This document shows, piece by piece, positions 8,622 to 17,018 of a stretch of DNA of 64,000 bases. Where the stretch lies: contig NZ_NTUP01000004.1 in assembly GCF_002561455.1 (NCBI RefSeq), forward strand, positions 1 through 64,000, written 5' to 3'. Below the pieces are notes generated by a model. It was given only the letters and a program-made list of their open reading frames with translations, made no database searches and was not told the origin of the DNA. Origin of the DNA: Bacillus sp. AFS015802 (GTDB lineage Bacteria > Bacillota > Bacilli > Bacillales > Bacillaceae_B). The stretch's first letter is position 1; each line of letters starts with the position of its first letter. The position numbers and the translations under genes were made by a program.

Positions 8622-9695
8622 ATGAAACAAGATACGTTGGAATTATTTAAAACATTGACGGAATTGCCGGGAGCGCCCGGTAATGAGCATGCGGTCCGTA
8701 AATTTATGAGGGAACAATTATCCCGACACTCCGATGAAATCGTACAGGATCGGTTAGGCGGCATATTCGGTGTAAGAAAAGGCAGTGATCAGGATCCTGT
8801 TGTCATGGTGGCCGGGCACATGGACGAAGTGGGCTTCATGGTTACGTCAATCACGGATAACGGCATGATCCGCTTCCAGACACTTGGCGGCTGGTGGAGC
8901 CAGGTGCTTCTCGCCCAGCGGGTTCAGATCATGACCGATAACGGTCCTGTTACAGGCGTGATCGGAAGCATCCCGCCTCACCTGCTTGGGGAAGAACAGC
9001 GGAGAAAGCCGATGGATATCAAAAATATGCTCATCGATATCGGTGCGGATGACCGGGAAAATGCACGTGAAATCGGAATCAAGCCGGGTCAGCAGATTGT
9101 ACCGATCTGTCCGTTCACGCCGATGGCCAATGAGAAAAAGATCCTTGCCAAAGCGTGGGATAACCGCTATGGATGCGGATTGTCCATTGAATTATTAAAA
9201 GAGCTTGAGGGCGTATCCCTTCCGAACACCCTTTACTCCGGGGCCACTGTCCAAGAGGAAGTGGGATTGCGCGGTGCCCAGACCGCAGCCAATATGATCA
9301 ATCCGGATATCTTCTTTGCACTGGATGCGAGTCCTGCGAATGATATGTCAGGGGATAAGAACGAATTTGGTCAGTTAGGGAAAGGGGCTCTTCTCCGCAT
9401 TCTTGATCGTTCCATGGTCACGCACAGGGGCATAAGGGAATTTGTCCTTGATACAGCTGAGTCTAATGATATTCCATACCAGTACTTTGTTTCCCAGGGT
9501 GGGACAGACGCCGGAAGAGTCCATATGTCCAATGAAGGGGTCCCAAGTGCAGTGGTGGGAATCTGTTCAAGGTATATCCATACCCATGCATCCATGATCC
9601 ATGTAGATGACTATGCGGCAGCCAAAGAGCTGATCGTCAAATTAGTCAAAGAGTGTGATCGCTCGACCATCGAGACCATTAAATCCAATGGATGA
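8622..9695 (+). CDS. ytoP: M42 family metallopeptidase YtoP (glutamyl/deblocking aminopeptidase)
   Basis: At 357 residues this is the same length as B. subtilis YtoP. M42 enzymes are cytoplasmic, dodecameric di-zinc aminopeptidases. Zinc ligands and catalytic residues are visible: [10 protein letters not shown] (His and Asp), [10 protein letters not shown] (bridging Asp), [10 protein letters not shown] (catalytic Glu followed by ligand Glu), [11 protein letters not shown] (Asp) and the final His in [14 protein letters not shown] 8622 follows AAAAAGGGGC. A terminator sits at 9715. Confidence 0.93.
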   Translation: MKQDTLELFKTLTELPGAPGNEHAVRKFMREQLSRHSDEIVQDRLGGIFGVRKGSDQDPVVMVAGHMDEVGFMVTSITDNGMIRFQTLGGWWSQVLLAQRVQIMTDNGPVTGVIGSIPPHLLGEEQRRKPMDIKNMLIDIGADDRENAREIGIKPGQQIVPICPFTPMANEKKILAKAWDNRYGCGLSIELLKELEGVSLPNTLYSGATVQEEVGLRGAQTAANMINPDIFFALDASPANDMSGDKNEFGQLGKGALLRILDRSMVTHRGIREFVLDTAESNDIPYQYFVSQGGTDAGRVHMSNEGVPSAVVGICSRYIHTHASMIHVDDYAAAKELIVKLVKECDRSTIETIKSNG

Positions 9696-9714
9696 TCACG
9701 AATAAAGAATAGGA

Positions 9715-9753
9715 AAAGGCTGTCTCATTATGTAGCATTGAGGCAGCTTTTTT
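9715..9753 (+). terminator. Intrinsic terminator after ytoP
   Basis: The stem GCTGTCTCAT pairs imperfectly with TTGAGGCAGC and is followed by TTTTTTAT. Confidence 0.7.
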
Positions 9754-9798
9754 ATAGAGAGAAAAAAGGGTTTACCCTGTTAGAAATGAGGTATTATT

Positions 9799-10329
9799 TT
9801 GTTAAAAGTAGCAATCGGAACAACAAATCCCGCAAAGGTACAAGCAATCCAAAAAGCCTTTCAGGAACAATACGGGGAAGTGCAATTCCAGTGTATGAAA
9901 ACCGAATCCTATGTGAGCGAACAGCCCCTATCCGACCAGGAGACGATAGAAGGCGCAATAAACCGTGCCAAGAATGTCCTCAAAGTCACGGATAGTGACA
10001 TAGGGATCGGACTTGAAGGTGGGGTATCCGAGGCCCTGTACGGAATGTTCGTCTGTAACTGGGGCGCGCTTGTTGATCGGCAAGGAAACGAAATCATCGG
10101 TGGAGGGGCAAGGATCTCCCTCCCGAAAGAAATCAGTATGGAATTGAAAGCCGGGAAAGAGCTCGGTCCCTTGATGGATGAATACACCCAGAGAACGGGA
10201 ATCAGAAAAAAAGAAGGGGCCATAGGCGTTTTTACCAATGGTCTCATTACAAGGGAAGCAATGTTCCTTCACGTCGTGGAGCTATTGATCGGTCAGTGGC
10301 AATACAAAACGAATCTTTCAGGAAAATAA
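9799..10329 (+). CDS. DUF84 family inosine/xanthosine triphosphatase-like protein
   Basis: This 176-residue protein starts at TTG 9799 with ATGAGGT upstream. It shows the DUF84/YjjX features: GTTNPAKVQA at residues 6-16, an SEQPLSDQET segment, GIGLEGGVSE, and a C-terminal GAIGVFTNGLITR. E. coli YjjX hydrolyses ITP and XTP, cleaning damaged nucleotides from the pool. A similar house-cleaning role is probable here but rests on the family. No membrane segment is seen. It appears to be transcribed independently of ytoP, whose terminator precedes it. Confidence 0.82.
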   Translation: MLKVAIGTTNPAKVQAIQKAFQEQYGEVQFQCMKTESYVSEQPLSDQETIEGAINRAKNVLKVTDSDIGIGLEGGVSEALYGMFVCNWGALVDRQGNEIIGGGARISLPKEISMELKAGKELGPLMDEYTQRTGIRKKEGAIGVFTNGLITREAMFLHVVELLIGQWQYKTNLSGK

Positions 10330-10366
10330 TATGCGGTACATTTATCATTAAGGGGTACTTGGCCCA

Positions 10367-10395
10367 TACCAAATCACCCGGACCTTCATAGGATG
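10367..10395 (+). promoter_or_regulatory. Candidate mother-cell (SigK/SigE-like) promoter for the Cys-rich gene
   Basis: TACC (10367-10370) and CATAGGATG (10387-10395) are separated by 16 bases. This resembles the SigK pattern (AC, then 16-17 bases, then CATAnnnTA). The last position deviates, so it is only suggestive. Confidence 0.3.
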
Positions 10396-10450
10396 GAGTA
10401 TATCAGACTTAATTTAATCTGATAAATTCTTTCTAAGGAGGTTAGAATTT

Positions 10451-10753
10451 ATGGGATGCAACTATTGTAATGACCGAGTTGGCGGACGCCGTGATGATGA
10501 TCGACGTGACGATCGCCATGACGATCGCTTCTGTTGTGACTGGGATAAATTCCTGTTTGGGAACAGAAGAAGATGCAACTTATTTGGGACGAATGATGAT
10601 CACAGAAAATGTGGATGTGATAGAGACAACGTCAGAGGTGCAGAAGACCGTAACAGAGGATGCAGAGGCAGAAGAGGCGATGAAGACAATCGTGGAAGAT
10701 GCGGATGTAGAAGACATAAGCGCTGCGGTTGTGGCTTCGGATTTTTCTGGTAA
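10451..10753 (+). CDS. Cys/Arg/Asp-rich 100-residue protein of unknown function
   Basis: This small protein has an excellent ribosome binding site, AAGGAGG, 10 bases before ATG 10451, and a perfect terminator behind it. It is low in complexity: the first third is almost all Asp/Arg (RRDDDRRDDRHDDR), the rest is Cys/Gly/Arg/Asp with CGC and RRC pairs, and the end is aromatic (GFGFFW). About ten cysteines suggest metal binding or disulfide cross-linking. Composition, and a possible mother-cell promoter at 10367, are reminiscent of spore coat or crust proteins, but I do not recognise a family. The overlapping +1-frame ORF (10470-10874) runs through the terminator and is a shadow. Confidence 0.65.
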   Translation: MGCNYCNDRVGGRRDDDRRDDRHDDRFCCDWDKFLFGNRRRCNLFGTNDDHRKCGCDRDNVRGAEDRNRGCRGRRGDEDNRGRCGCRRHKRCGCGFGFFW

Positions 10754-10760
10754 TAGCATT

Positions 10761-10790
10761 GGAACCCCTGTAAAATGGGGTTCTTTTTTT
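10761..10790 (+). terminator. Intrinsic terminator after the Cys-rich gene
   Basis: GGAACCCC pairs with GGGGTTC and is followed by TTTTTTT. Confidence 0.85.
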
Positions 10791-10795
10791 ATTCA

Positions 10796-10828
10796 AAAAA
10801 ACCCCCTGAACGTTGTGTACAGGGGGTT
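10796..10828 (-). terminator. Intrinsic terminator of the POT transporter gene
   Basis: On the minus strand AACCCCCTG pairs with CAGGGGGTT and runs into TTTTTT. Confidence 0.85.
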
Positions 10829-10835
10829 AGGGAAA

Positions 10836-12329
10836 TTATTTTACACCTTTCATCGCCCGTTGGATCATTGGTGAAATGAGGAATAAAATGACCGCTAACG
10901 CGATGGCCATCCCACCGATTGAACCAAAATAAAGTGTTTCATTTTCTGGTGAATAGAAACGGACAAGCTGTGCGTTCAGAGCCTGCGCACCGGCAGAAGC
11001 CAGGAACCAAAGACTCATCGTCTGAGCAGAGAACGCTTCAGGTGCAAGCTTTGTTGTAGCCGAAAGACCGACCGGTGATAAGCATAATTCACCAAGCACG
11101 ACGATGAAGTAGCTCAGCACAAGCCATAATGGGTTTACAAGAGAGTCTTCTCCTCCCATTTGTGCAGGTAACAGAATCACTAAGAAAGATAAACCGGCAA
11201 ACAATAGACCGAATGAAAATTTCTTCGGAATGGATGGCTGACGGTCACCAAGTTTCACCCACATCCAGGCAAACACTGGAGCTAACAGGATGATGAATAG
11301 TGGATTCAGTGATTGGAACCATGCAGGAGAGATGGAAATCCCCATGAAATCAAGCTGTGTACGCTTGTCTGCATAAGCGGCAAGAATAGTAGAGCCTTGT
11401 TCCTGGATCGACCAGAACATAACCGCTGAGATAAATAATGGAATGTATGCAAGTACTCTTGAACGTTCCGTTTTTGTTGTTTTTGGACTATAGTACATCA
11501 CAATGAAGTAGATGGTCGGCACGACGATTCCGAAAATCCCGACGATATTGATGAATACGTCCAATGTGAATAAACCTGCAGGAATCGTGATACCTAATAA
11601 AATGGCAAGACCTACTGCGACTGCACCTACGATTAATCCGTATTTCTTCTTTTCACGGGCATTAAGCGGATTTGGAACATATGTCCCCGCAAGACCCAGG
11701 TTCTTTTTCTTCGTTAACATGAATACGACAAGACCTAAGAACATACCGACGGCGGCAGCTGCGAATCCCCAGTGGAAACCTTTTGATTCCATAAGGCTAC
11801 CTACGATCAGTGGAGCTATGAAGGCACCTAAGTTGATTCCCATGTAGAAAATACTGAAAGCAGCGTCACGGCGGGTATCATTTTCACTGTACATTTCCCC
11901 GACAACCGTGGAAACGTTCGGCTTTAATAAACCTGTTCCGATAACAATCAATACCATTGAGACAAAGAACAGAGATAAGCTCCCTGGAAATGATAAAGCA
12001 ATGTGACCAAACATGATGAATATTCCACCGTAGAAGACGGCTTTCGAAGTCCCGAATACCCTATCAGCCAGCCAGCCTCCGATGACACCTGACATGTACA
12101 CAAGTGAACCATAAATGGACATGATGGCTAAAGCGGTGTTTTGCTCAAGGCCCAGTCCACCTTTTGACACTTCATAGTACATGTAGAAGACAAGGATGGC
12201 ACGCATTCCATAGTAGGAAAAGCGCTCCCAAAACTCTGTGAAGAATAAAGTGAATAATCCCTTTGGATGTCCAAAGAAACCTTTTTGAGGGACACTATCC
12301 ACAATTTTCTGTTTATTCATTGATGACAT
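10836..12329 (-). CDS. POT/PTR family proton-dependent di/tripeptide transporter
   Basis: This 497-residue inner-membrane major facilitator protein has about 14 predicted helices. The POT signature is clear: FFTEFWERFSYYGMRAIL with the ExxER-type proton-coupling motif near residues 30-50, and FSIFYMGINLGAFIAPL, the second PTR2 signature. It imports di- and tripeptides with protons and resembles DtpT of lactic acid bacteria and YclF of B. subtilis. ATG 12329 has GGGAGG 10 bases upstream. It is monocistronic, with its own terminator, and faces away from ytoQ. The substrate range cannot be read from sequence. Confidence 0.93.
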   Translation of the reverse strand: MSSMNKQKIVDSVPQKGFFGHPKGLFTLFFTEFWERFSYYGMRAILVFYMYYEVSKGGLGLEQNTALAIMSIYGSLVYMSGVIGGWLADRVFGTSKAVFYGGIFIMFGHIALSFPGSLSLFFVSMVLIVIGTGLLKPNVSTVVGEMYSENDTRRDAAFSIFYMGINLGAFIAPLIVGSLMESKGFHWGFAAAAVGMFLGLVVFMLTKKKNLGLAGTYVPNPLNAREKKKYGLIVGAVAVGLAILLGITIPAGLFTLDVFINIVGIFGIVVPTIYFIVMYYSPKTTKTERSRVLAYIPLFISAVMFWSIQEQGSTILAAYADKRTQLDFMGISISPAWFQSLNPLFIILLAPVFAWMWVKLGDRQPSIPKKFSFGLLFAGLSFLVILLPAQMGGEDSLVNPLWLVLSYFIVVLGELCLSPVGLSATTKLAPEAFSAQTMSLWFLASAGAQALNAQLVRFYSPENETLYFGSIGGMAIALAVILFLISPMIQRAMKGVK

Positions 12330-12500
12330 GTTGTTACAACCTCCCTTATTCTTTTACTATAATATTTTATTATTTTCTTAAAGTCAAAAAAAGTTTGCAA
12401 ATGGTTAATAATAACATAATCTATCTTTAGATTGCCAATATTTTATTATTTTTAAATAGTGAAAATTTATAGGTCTTTCGTAAGTTTGATTATTCGCATG

Positions 12501-12533
12501 AAAAAAGCGTGCAGGAATGATTCCTGCAGGCTT
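12501..12533 (-). terminator. Intrinsic terminator of ytoQ
   Basis: On the minus strand AAGC/TGCAGGAA pairs with TTCCTGCA/GCTT and is followed by TTTTT. Confidence 0.75.
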
Positions 12534-12547
12534 CGTGTACGATATGC

Positions 12548-12994
12548 TTATTCAACTTCAAACACGTAAGACAGGGTCTTTAGTGCCTGATCAATGGATG
12601 TAACGGTGACATTTGCCTTATTTGAAAGCTCTTTCAATGGATGATGCAGTTTTTCGGGGCGGATGAGGATAAGGGGCTTTTCCAGGACAATGGCCGTGCT
12701 TGCATCCATCGCTGTGTTCCATTGCTTGTATTCTTCCCCGAATAACGCAACCACCACATCGGATTTCTTCATAAGCAGCTCTGTCCGGAAATTGTTAACA
12801 GCCGATGCAGCCTCGTCACGAAGAATCTTGTTTGGCTGTTCTCCGAGGATTTCTTCTCCAATCGAGTCGGAACGATCATGATTTTCCATGGGGCCGACAA
12901 AATGAAGGGGGAGTCGCAGCGCTTTCGCTTTATCCTTTAATTCGTCCCTCCAGGAGCTGTGAATCTCTCCTGCTAAATAAACGGTAAATTCCAC
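12548..12994 (-). CDS. ytoQ: YtoQ family protein
   Basis: This 148-residue protein has the same length as B. subtilis YtoQ when started at GTG 12994, which has AAGGTGATC just upstream. The longer frame to 13021 lacks a better site. It belongs to a nucleoside 2-deoxyribosyltransferase-like fold: VYLAGEIHSSW at the N terminus, GPMENHDRSD, and ALFGEEYKQWNTAMDA, which resembles the substrate-handling loop. Catalysis has not been shown for the family as far as I know. It is cytoplasmic. Confidence 0.85.
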   Translation of the reverse strand: MEFTVYLAGEIHSSWRDELKDKAKALRLPLHFVGPMENHDRSDSIGEEILGEQPNKILRDEAASAVNNFRTELLMKKSDVVVALFGEEYKQWNTAMDASTAIVLEKPLILIRPEKLHHPLKELSNKANVTVTSIDQALKTLSYVFEVE

Positions 12995-13158
12995 TCTGAT
13001 CACCTTCCTGTTTTTAGTCATCTTATCATAAATACCCTCTCGAAGGTAAATAAACCATCTTTCCCATGAAAAAGGCAGAATTTCTTATTGGAAGGGTTGT
13101 CAGTGGGACTTTGTGAGGGTATCATAGGCGTAGGTCCTAGGCATGAAAGGGAGGTAAA

Positions 13159-13662
13159 ATGAAGACGATAGCATCGATCATTTTCTTTATTCTTATCCTT
13201 ATTTTAGCAGGATGCAATACAACCATCGATCAACAAAAAGAGGAGACAGCAAACGTGGTGGAGGGTGCTTTGGACTCAGATGAAGCAGCCGGCGAAGAGG
13301 CTGGGAACATCAGCTTTTATCTCCCGTTTGGTGCCGAGATAGAAAAAGAATCTCCTTATAATATCATTATTTCAAAAAGCTCTGATACGTTTATCCTTTT
13401 CACGAACCCTCAAGAGGATCAGGATAGTGAACTTCTATATAAAATGGCCATTAATGACAAAAAAAGTCTCGTGAAGCATGGGACTTTCAAAGAAGACGAC
13501 CGCTTAGGATACTATGTCATTAAGGAATTACCAGATACAGAAGAATACGAACTGACTGTGGGAGTGGGCGGCACGAAAGTAACGACGCAATCTGCCTTAG
13601 AGGACTTATCGGATAACGCTGAAATGATGATGAAAATGGCAGCATCAGTGAAACACAACTAG
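13159..13662 (+). CDS. Putative lipoprotein of unknown function
   Basis: This 167-residue protein has an N-terminal signal with lipobox ILAGC (cleavage before Cys19), so it should be anchored to the outer face of the membrane. An acidic linker (residues 25-50) leads to a compact domain of about 115 residues with strand-rich sequence (ISFYLPFGAEI ... YNIIISK ... TFILFTNP). ATG 13159 follows AAAGGGAGG. It stands alone between ytoQ, which diverges, and the IIC-like gene. I do not recognise a family. Confidence 0.75.
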   Translation: MKTIASIIFFILILILAGCNTTIDQQKEETANVVEGALDSDEAAGEEAGNISFYLPFGAEIEKESPYNIIISKSSDTFILFTNPQEDQDSELLYKMAINDKKSLVKHGTFKEDDRLGYYVIKELPDTEEYELTVGVGGTKVTTQSALEDLSDNAEMMMKMAASVKHN

Positions 13663-13671
13663 ATAGATACA

Positions 13672-13717
13672 GACCGGTTCCTTTCTGCAAAAGCAGGAGG
13701 GTGCCGGTTTTTTTTAT
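13672..13717 (+). terminator. Intrinsic terminator after the lipoprotein gene
   Basis: A two-part stem (ACCGG/CCGGT and CCTTTCTGC/GCAGGAGG, loop AAAA) is followed by TTTTTTT. Confidence 0.75.
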
Positions 13718-13854
13718 GTATGTAGAATAGCTAATCGATTGAAAAAGAAAATATAAGAAATCAGACCATATTGAAAGGGGAAAAAGGATAGACAAATGCA
13801 ACATGTGTCTTTACACTAGTAAAAGGAAGTGGTTACAGTGGAGGAGAGAGAAAC

Positions 13855-14886
13855 ATGAAAGCATATTTGGAGAAAAAAGGCATTACGTTGTCGGCAAAGA
13901 CGTATTTTATAGATGCATTAAGTTATATGGCATTGGGCTTGTTCAGTTCGTTGATCATCGGACTGATCATCAAGACGATCGGGGAACAGCTTCCCATCCC
14001 TGCAGGCTTAAGTGAATTTTTCATAGAGATGGGAACTCTTGCCATCAGCCTGATGGGACCGGCCATTGGGGTGGCGATTGCCTTTGGTCTGGGTGCACCG
14101 CCCCTTGTCATATTCGCGGCTGTCGTGACCGGGGCTGCCGGGGCGAGCCTCGGAGGACCGGCTGGAGCCTATGCAGCGGCTGTTATATCAACTGAAATCG
14201 GCAAGCTCGTTAGTAAGACAACAAAAATTGATATCATCGTTACACCATTTATCACGATCTTTGCCGGATTCACGATTGCCTACTTCATCGGGCCGGGAAT
14301 CGCTGATTTCATGAGCATGTTCGGAAGCTGGATCAGCTGGGCGACGGAGCAGAGGCCGATCGTGATGGGGATTTTGGTTGCGGCCCTCATGGGTCTTGCG
14401 CTGACAGCCCCGATCTCAAGTGCGGCCATCGCATTGATGCTTGATTTAAGCGGTGTTGCGGCTGGAGCCGCCACAATCGGCTGTGCCGCTCAAATGGTGG
14501 GATTCGCTTGTATCAGTTACCGGGAAAATCGGGTGGGTGGATTGTTCGCCCAGGGTATCGGTACCTCGATGCTTCAAGTTCCAAACATTGTCCGCAACCC
14601 CCTTATCCTCATTCCCCCGACCATAGCAGGCATGATCCTGGCCCCGATCGGTACGACCATCTGGGTGATGGAAAACAATGCAGCCGGAGCAGGGATGGGG
14701 ACAAGCGGCTTCGTCGGTCAGATCATGACCTTCAAGACAATGGGATTCAGCTGGGATGTCACGATGAAAATCCTCTTGTTGCATTTTGTTGGACCTGCCT
14801 TCATAAGCCTGTTAATATCTGAATATATGCGTAAACTAGGTTGGATCAAACCCAACCAAATGACGATCGAAACAGGGGGCAAGTAA
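13855..14886 (+). CDS. PTS transporter subunit IIC-like membrane protein (PfoR family)
   Basis: This 343-residue polytopic membrane protein is rich in Gly/Ala helices (GPAIGVAIAFGLGAPPLVIF, GAAGASLGGPAGAYAAA). It matches the PTS_EIIC_2 group that includes Clostridium perfringens PfoR. These proteins lack EIIA/EIIB partners and no phosphorylation sites are evident, so sugar transport is unproven. ATG 13855 follows GGAGGAGAGAAAC. The stop is 1 base from the ytpP start region, so the two genes are likely co-transcribed and co-translated. Confidence 0.8.
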   Translation: MKAYLEKKGITLSAKTYFIDALSYMALGLFSSLIIGLIIKTIGEQLPIPAGLSEFFIEMGTLAISLMGPAIGVAIAFGLGAPPLVIFAAVVTGAAGASLGGPAGAYAAAVISTEIGKLVSKTTKIDIIVTPFITIFAGFTIAYFIGPGIADFMSMFGSWISWATEQRPIVMGILVAALMGLALTAPISSAAIALMLDLSGVAAGAATIGCAAQMVGFACISYRENRVGGLFAQGIGTSMLQVPNIVRNPLILIPPTIAGMILAPIGTTIWVMENNAAGAGMGTSGFVGQIMTFKTMGFSWDVTMKILLLHFVGPAFISLLISEYMRKLGWIKPNQMTIETGGK

Positions 14887-14887
14887 A

Positions 14888-15205
14888 ATGCGTAAACTTG
14901 AATCAGTGGAAGAATTCCATCAGCTGAAAGAAAGCGGGAAACATGTATTCATGTTTTCAGCCGACTGGTGTCCGGATTGCCGGATCATTGAGCCGATCCT
15001 TCCGGAAATCGAAAGCGAGTATCCGGAATACACATTCCTATATGTGGATAGAGATCAATTCATCGACCTGTGCATCGAGCTGGATATCTTCGGGATCCCG
15101 AGCTTCTTAGCATACGGAGATGGCCGCGAGCTCGGACGCTTCGTGAGCAAGGACCGGAAAACAAAAGAACAAATCGAAGACTTTATGAATTCATTCGCTT
15201 CATAA
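14888..15205 (+). CDS. ytpP: Thioredoxin-family protein YtpP
   Basis: This 105-residue thioredoxin-like protein has the redox motif WCPDC at residues 27-31 (FSADWCPDCRII) and the cis-Pro loop in FGIPSFLAY. The WCPDC centre differs from the canonical WCGPC and is typical of YtpP. It probably acts as a cytoplasmic thiol oxidoreductase. The ATG at 14888 comes 1 base after the previous stop and uses AGGGGGCAAGTAAA as ribosome binding site. A terminator follows at 15212. Confidence 0.9.
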   Translation: MRKLESVEEFHQLKESGKHVFMFSADWCPDCRIIEPILPEIESEYPEYTFLYVDRDQFIDLCIELDIFGIPSFLAYGDGRELGRFVSKDRKTKEQIEDFMNSFAS

Positions 15206-15211
15206 ACAACA

Positions 15212-15254
15212 GGAAAAGGGATCACCTTATGTGTGTGATTCCTTTTCTTTTTGC
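15212..15254 (+). terminator. Intrinsic terminator after ytpP
   Basis: AAAAGGGATCAC pairs imperfectly with GTGATTCCTTTT and is followed by CTTTTTG. Confidence 0.7.
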
Positions 15255-15381
15255 CTGAAATGAAGAGGTTCCTTTTGTATTCTCGTCAGTTTGATGTAAA
15301 ATGTTATAAGTGAATAATTAAATTCGAAAGTAGGATACCATTACTTTCTATTATAAAAGTAAGAGTAAAGGAGGATCAGTT

Positions 15382-16191
15382 TTGGACATAAAAAAGCTGA
15401 AAGGTATACTTCAGGAACGATTACAAAAGCCGAATCGTACATTTACATATGACCGGGACAAAGACTCCCTCAGAATCGAAAACACTGATACGAAAAAAGG
15501 CATCACCGTCGCCCTGCCGCCGATTGTATCCAAATGGAAAGAAAATAATAAATCCATCATCGACGAAGTGGTTTACTACGTGGAAGAAGCGCTGAACGTG
15601 ATGGGAACCGAAGCGGATCTTGGCGGCAAACAGAAAAAAGTCTTCCCTGTCATCCGCTCCACCTCTTTTGCAACGGAGTCCAATGAGGGCGTCAGCCTCG
15701 TCACAGATGACCATACTGCTGAAACGCGTATTTACTATGCTGTTGACTTGGGGAAAACCTACCGACTATTGGATGAAAACATGCTGAAGGCTGAAGGATG
15801 GACCCACGGGCAAATGAAGGAAACCGCCCTCTTCAATGTAAGGAGCTTACCGACAAACATGAAGAAGGACGAAGTAGCCGGAAACCTCTTCTATTTCCTC
15901 AACAATAATGACGGGTACGATGCAAGCCGCATCCTGAATGAGGCGTTCCTGAAACAGGTGAGCAAGGATATTAAAGGTGAAATGACGGTATCAGTGCCCC
16001 ATCAGGATGTTTTGATCATCGGGGATATTCGTAATGAAACAGGATACGACGTCCTGGCACAGATGACCATGAGCTTCTTTACCACAGGAAATGTTCCGAT
16101 TACGGCTTTATCCTTTGTATATGAAGAAGGGGAACTGGAGCCGATCTTTATTTTGGCAAAAAATCGCAAGAAGGAAAGGGAGAAGAAATAA
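15382..16191 (+). CDS. ytpQ: DUF1444 family protein YtpQ
   Basis: This 269-residue cytoplasmic protein starts at TTG 15382 behind AAAGGAGGATCAG. It covers the DUF1444 family, with conserved [10 protein letters not shown] and [16 protein letters not shown] segments. No catalytic motif is recognised and the function is unknown. The stop overlaps the start of ytpR (TAATG at 16190), which implies translational coupling, and the pair is conserved in Bacillus. Confidence 0.85.
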   Translation: MDIKKLKGILQERLQKPNRTFTYDRDKDSLRIENTDTKKGITVALPPIVSKWKENNKSIIDEVVYYVEEALNVMGTEADLGGKQKKVFPVIRSTSFATESNEGVSLVTDDHTAETRIYYAVDLGKTYRLLDENMLKAEGWTHGQMKETALFNVRSLPTNMKKDEVAGNLFYFLNNNDGYDASRILNEAFLKQVSKDIKGEMTVSVPHQDVLIIGDIRNETGYDVLAQMTMSFFTTGNVPITALSFVYEEGELEPIFILAKNRKKEREKK

Positions 16192-16796
16192 TGAACGTAT
16201 TTTACAATTTGGAAGGTATTGGTGATACTCTGATCGTAACATTGAATCCGGGGTTTGAAGGAGAAGTGCTGCACGAAAGAAAAGAAGATGCTGCACGTTT
16301 ATATGACGAGAAAACAGGGAAAACACTTGGCTATAACCTATTCAATGCCTCAAAGTATATGAAAATGACTGAAGTGGGGCCTGTCGAGATGAATGACGAG
16401 AAGCTCCAATGGATCAATGATGCCATCAAGAAAAACGGTTTCGAGGAAGTATTGGAAGCAGACTTCTCACCAAAGTTCGTGGTAGGGTATGTTTCTGAAA
16501 AAGAAAAACACCCAAATGCTGACAAGCTCAACATCTGCACAGTGGACGTTGGAGAAGAAACCCTTCAGATCGTTTGCGGTGCACCGAACGTTGACAAAGG
16601 ACAAAAAGTCGTTGTGGCCAAAGTCGGCGCAGTCATGCCAAGCGGGATGGTCATCAAAGATGCAGAACTCCGCGGAGTCGCCTCATCAGGCATGATCTGC
16701 TCTGCCAAAGAACTCGCCCTCCCGGATGCTCCGCAGGAAAAAGGCATCCTGGTCCTGGAAGATACCTACCAAGTTGGCCAACCATTCACAGCATAA
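16191..16796 (+). CDS. ytpR: tRNA-binding-domain protein YtpR
   Basis: This 201-residue protein has an N-terminal DUF4479 region (residues 1-90) and a C-terminal EMAP/OB-fold tRNA-binding domain of the type at the PheT N terminus ([25 protein letters not shown], then [12 protein letters not shown]). The OB fold can bind tRNA or other structured RNA in the cytoplasm. The biological role of the free-standing protein is not established. It overlaps ytpQ by 1 base and is followed by a terminator. Confidence 0.92.
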   Translation: MNVFYNLEGIGDTLIVTLNPGFEGEVLHERKEDAARLYDEKTGKTLGYNLFNASKYMKMTEVGPVEMNDEKLQWINDAIKKNGFEEVLEADFSPKFVVGYVSEKEKHPNADKLNICTVDVGEETLQIVCGAPNVDKGQKVVVAKVGAVMPSGMVIKDAELRGVASSGMICSAKELALPDAPQEKGILVLEDTYQVGQPFTA

Positions 16797-16801
16797 AAAT
16801 C

Positions 16802-16840
16802 AATACCTGGGTCCGGAGAGTGGGCTCAGGTATTTTTGTT
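16802..16840 (+). terminator. Intrinsic terminator after ytpR
   Basis: AATACCTG pairs with CAGGTATT and is followed by TTTG/TTTT. Confidence 0.7.
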
Positions 16841-17018
16841 TTCAATATTAAAGTCAGTGTAAATGAGAATAGTTGAAAACTTACGCATTACAATCTCTTT
16901 ACACCTATGTTTATTTCGACACAATCCTTTAACAATTCTCTTATTCTATCGAAATGACTCGAATTTTTCTCTTTAACTGATAAAATAAATAGTAAGTATG
17001 AAAGAAAGAGTGATGTTT

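Noticed and set aside
10470-10874. 134-codon frame overlapping the Cys-rich gene
   Set aside because: It has no ribosome binding site, reads through the terminator and enters the antisense of the POT gene; the 10451 frame has the strong AAGGAGG site.
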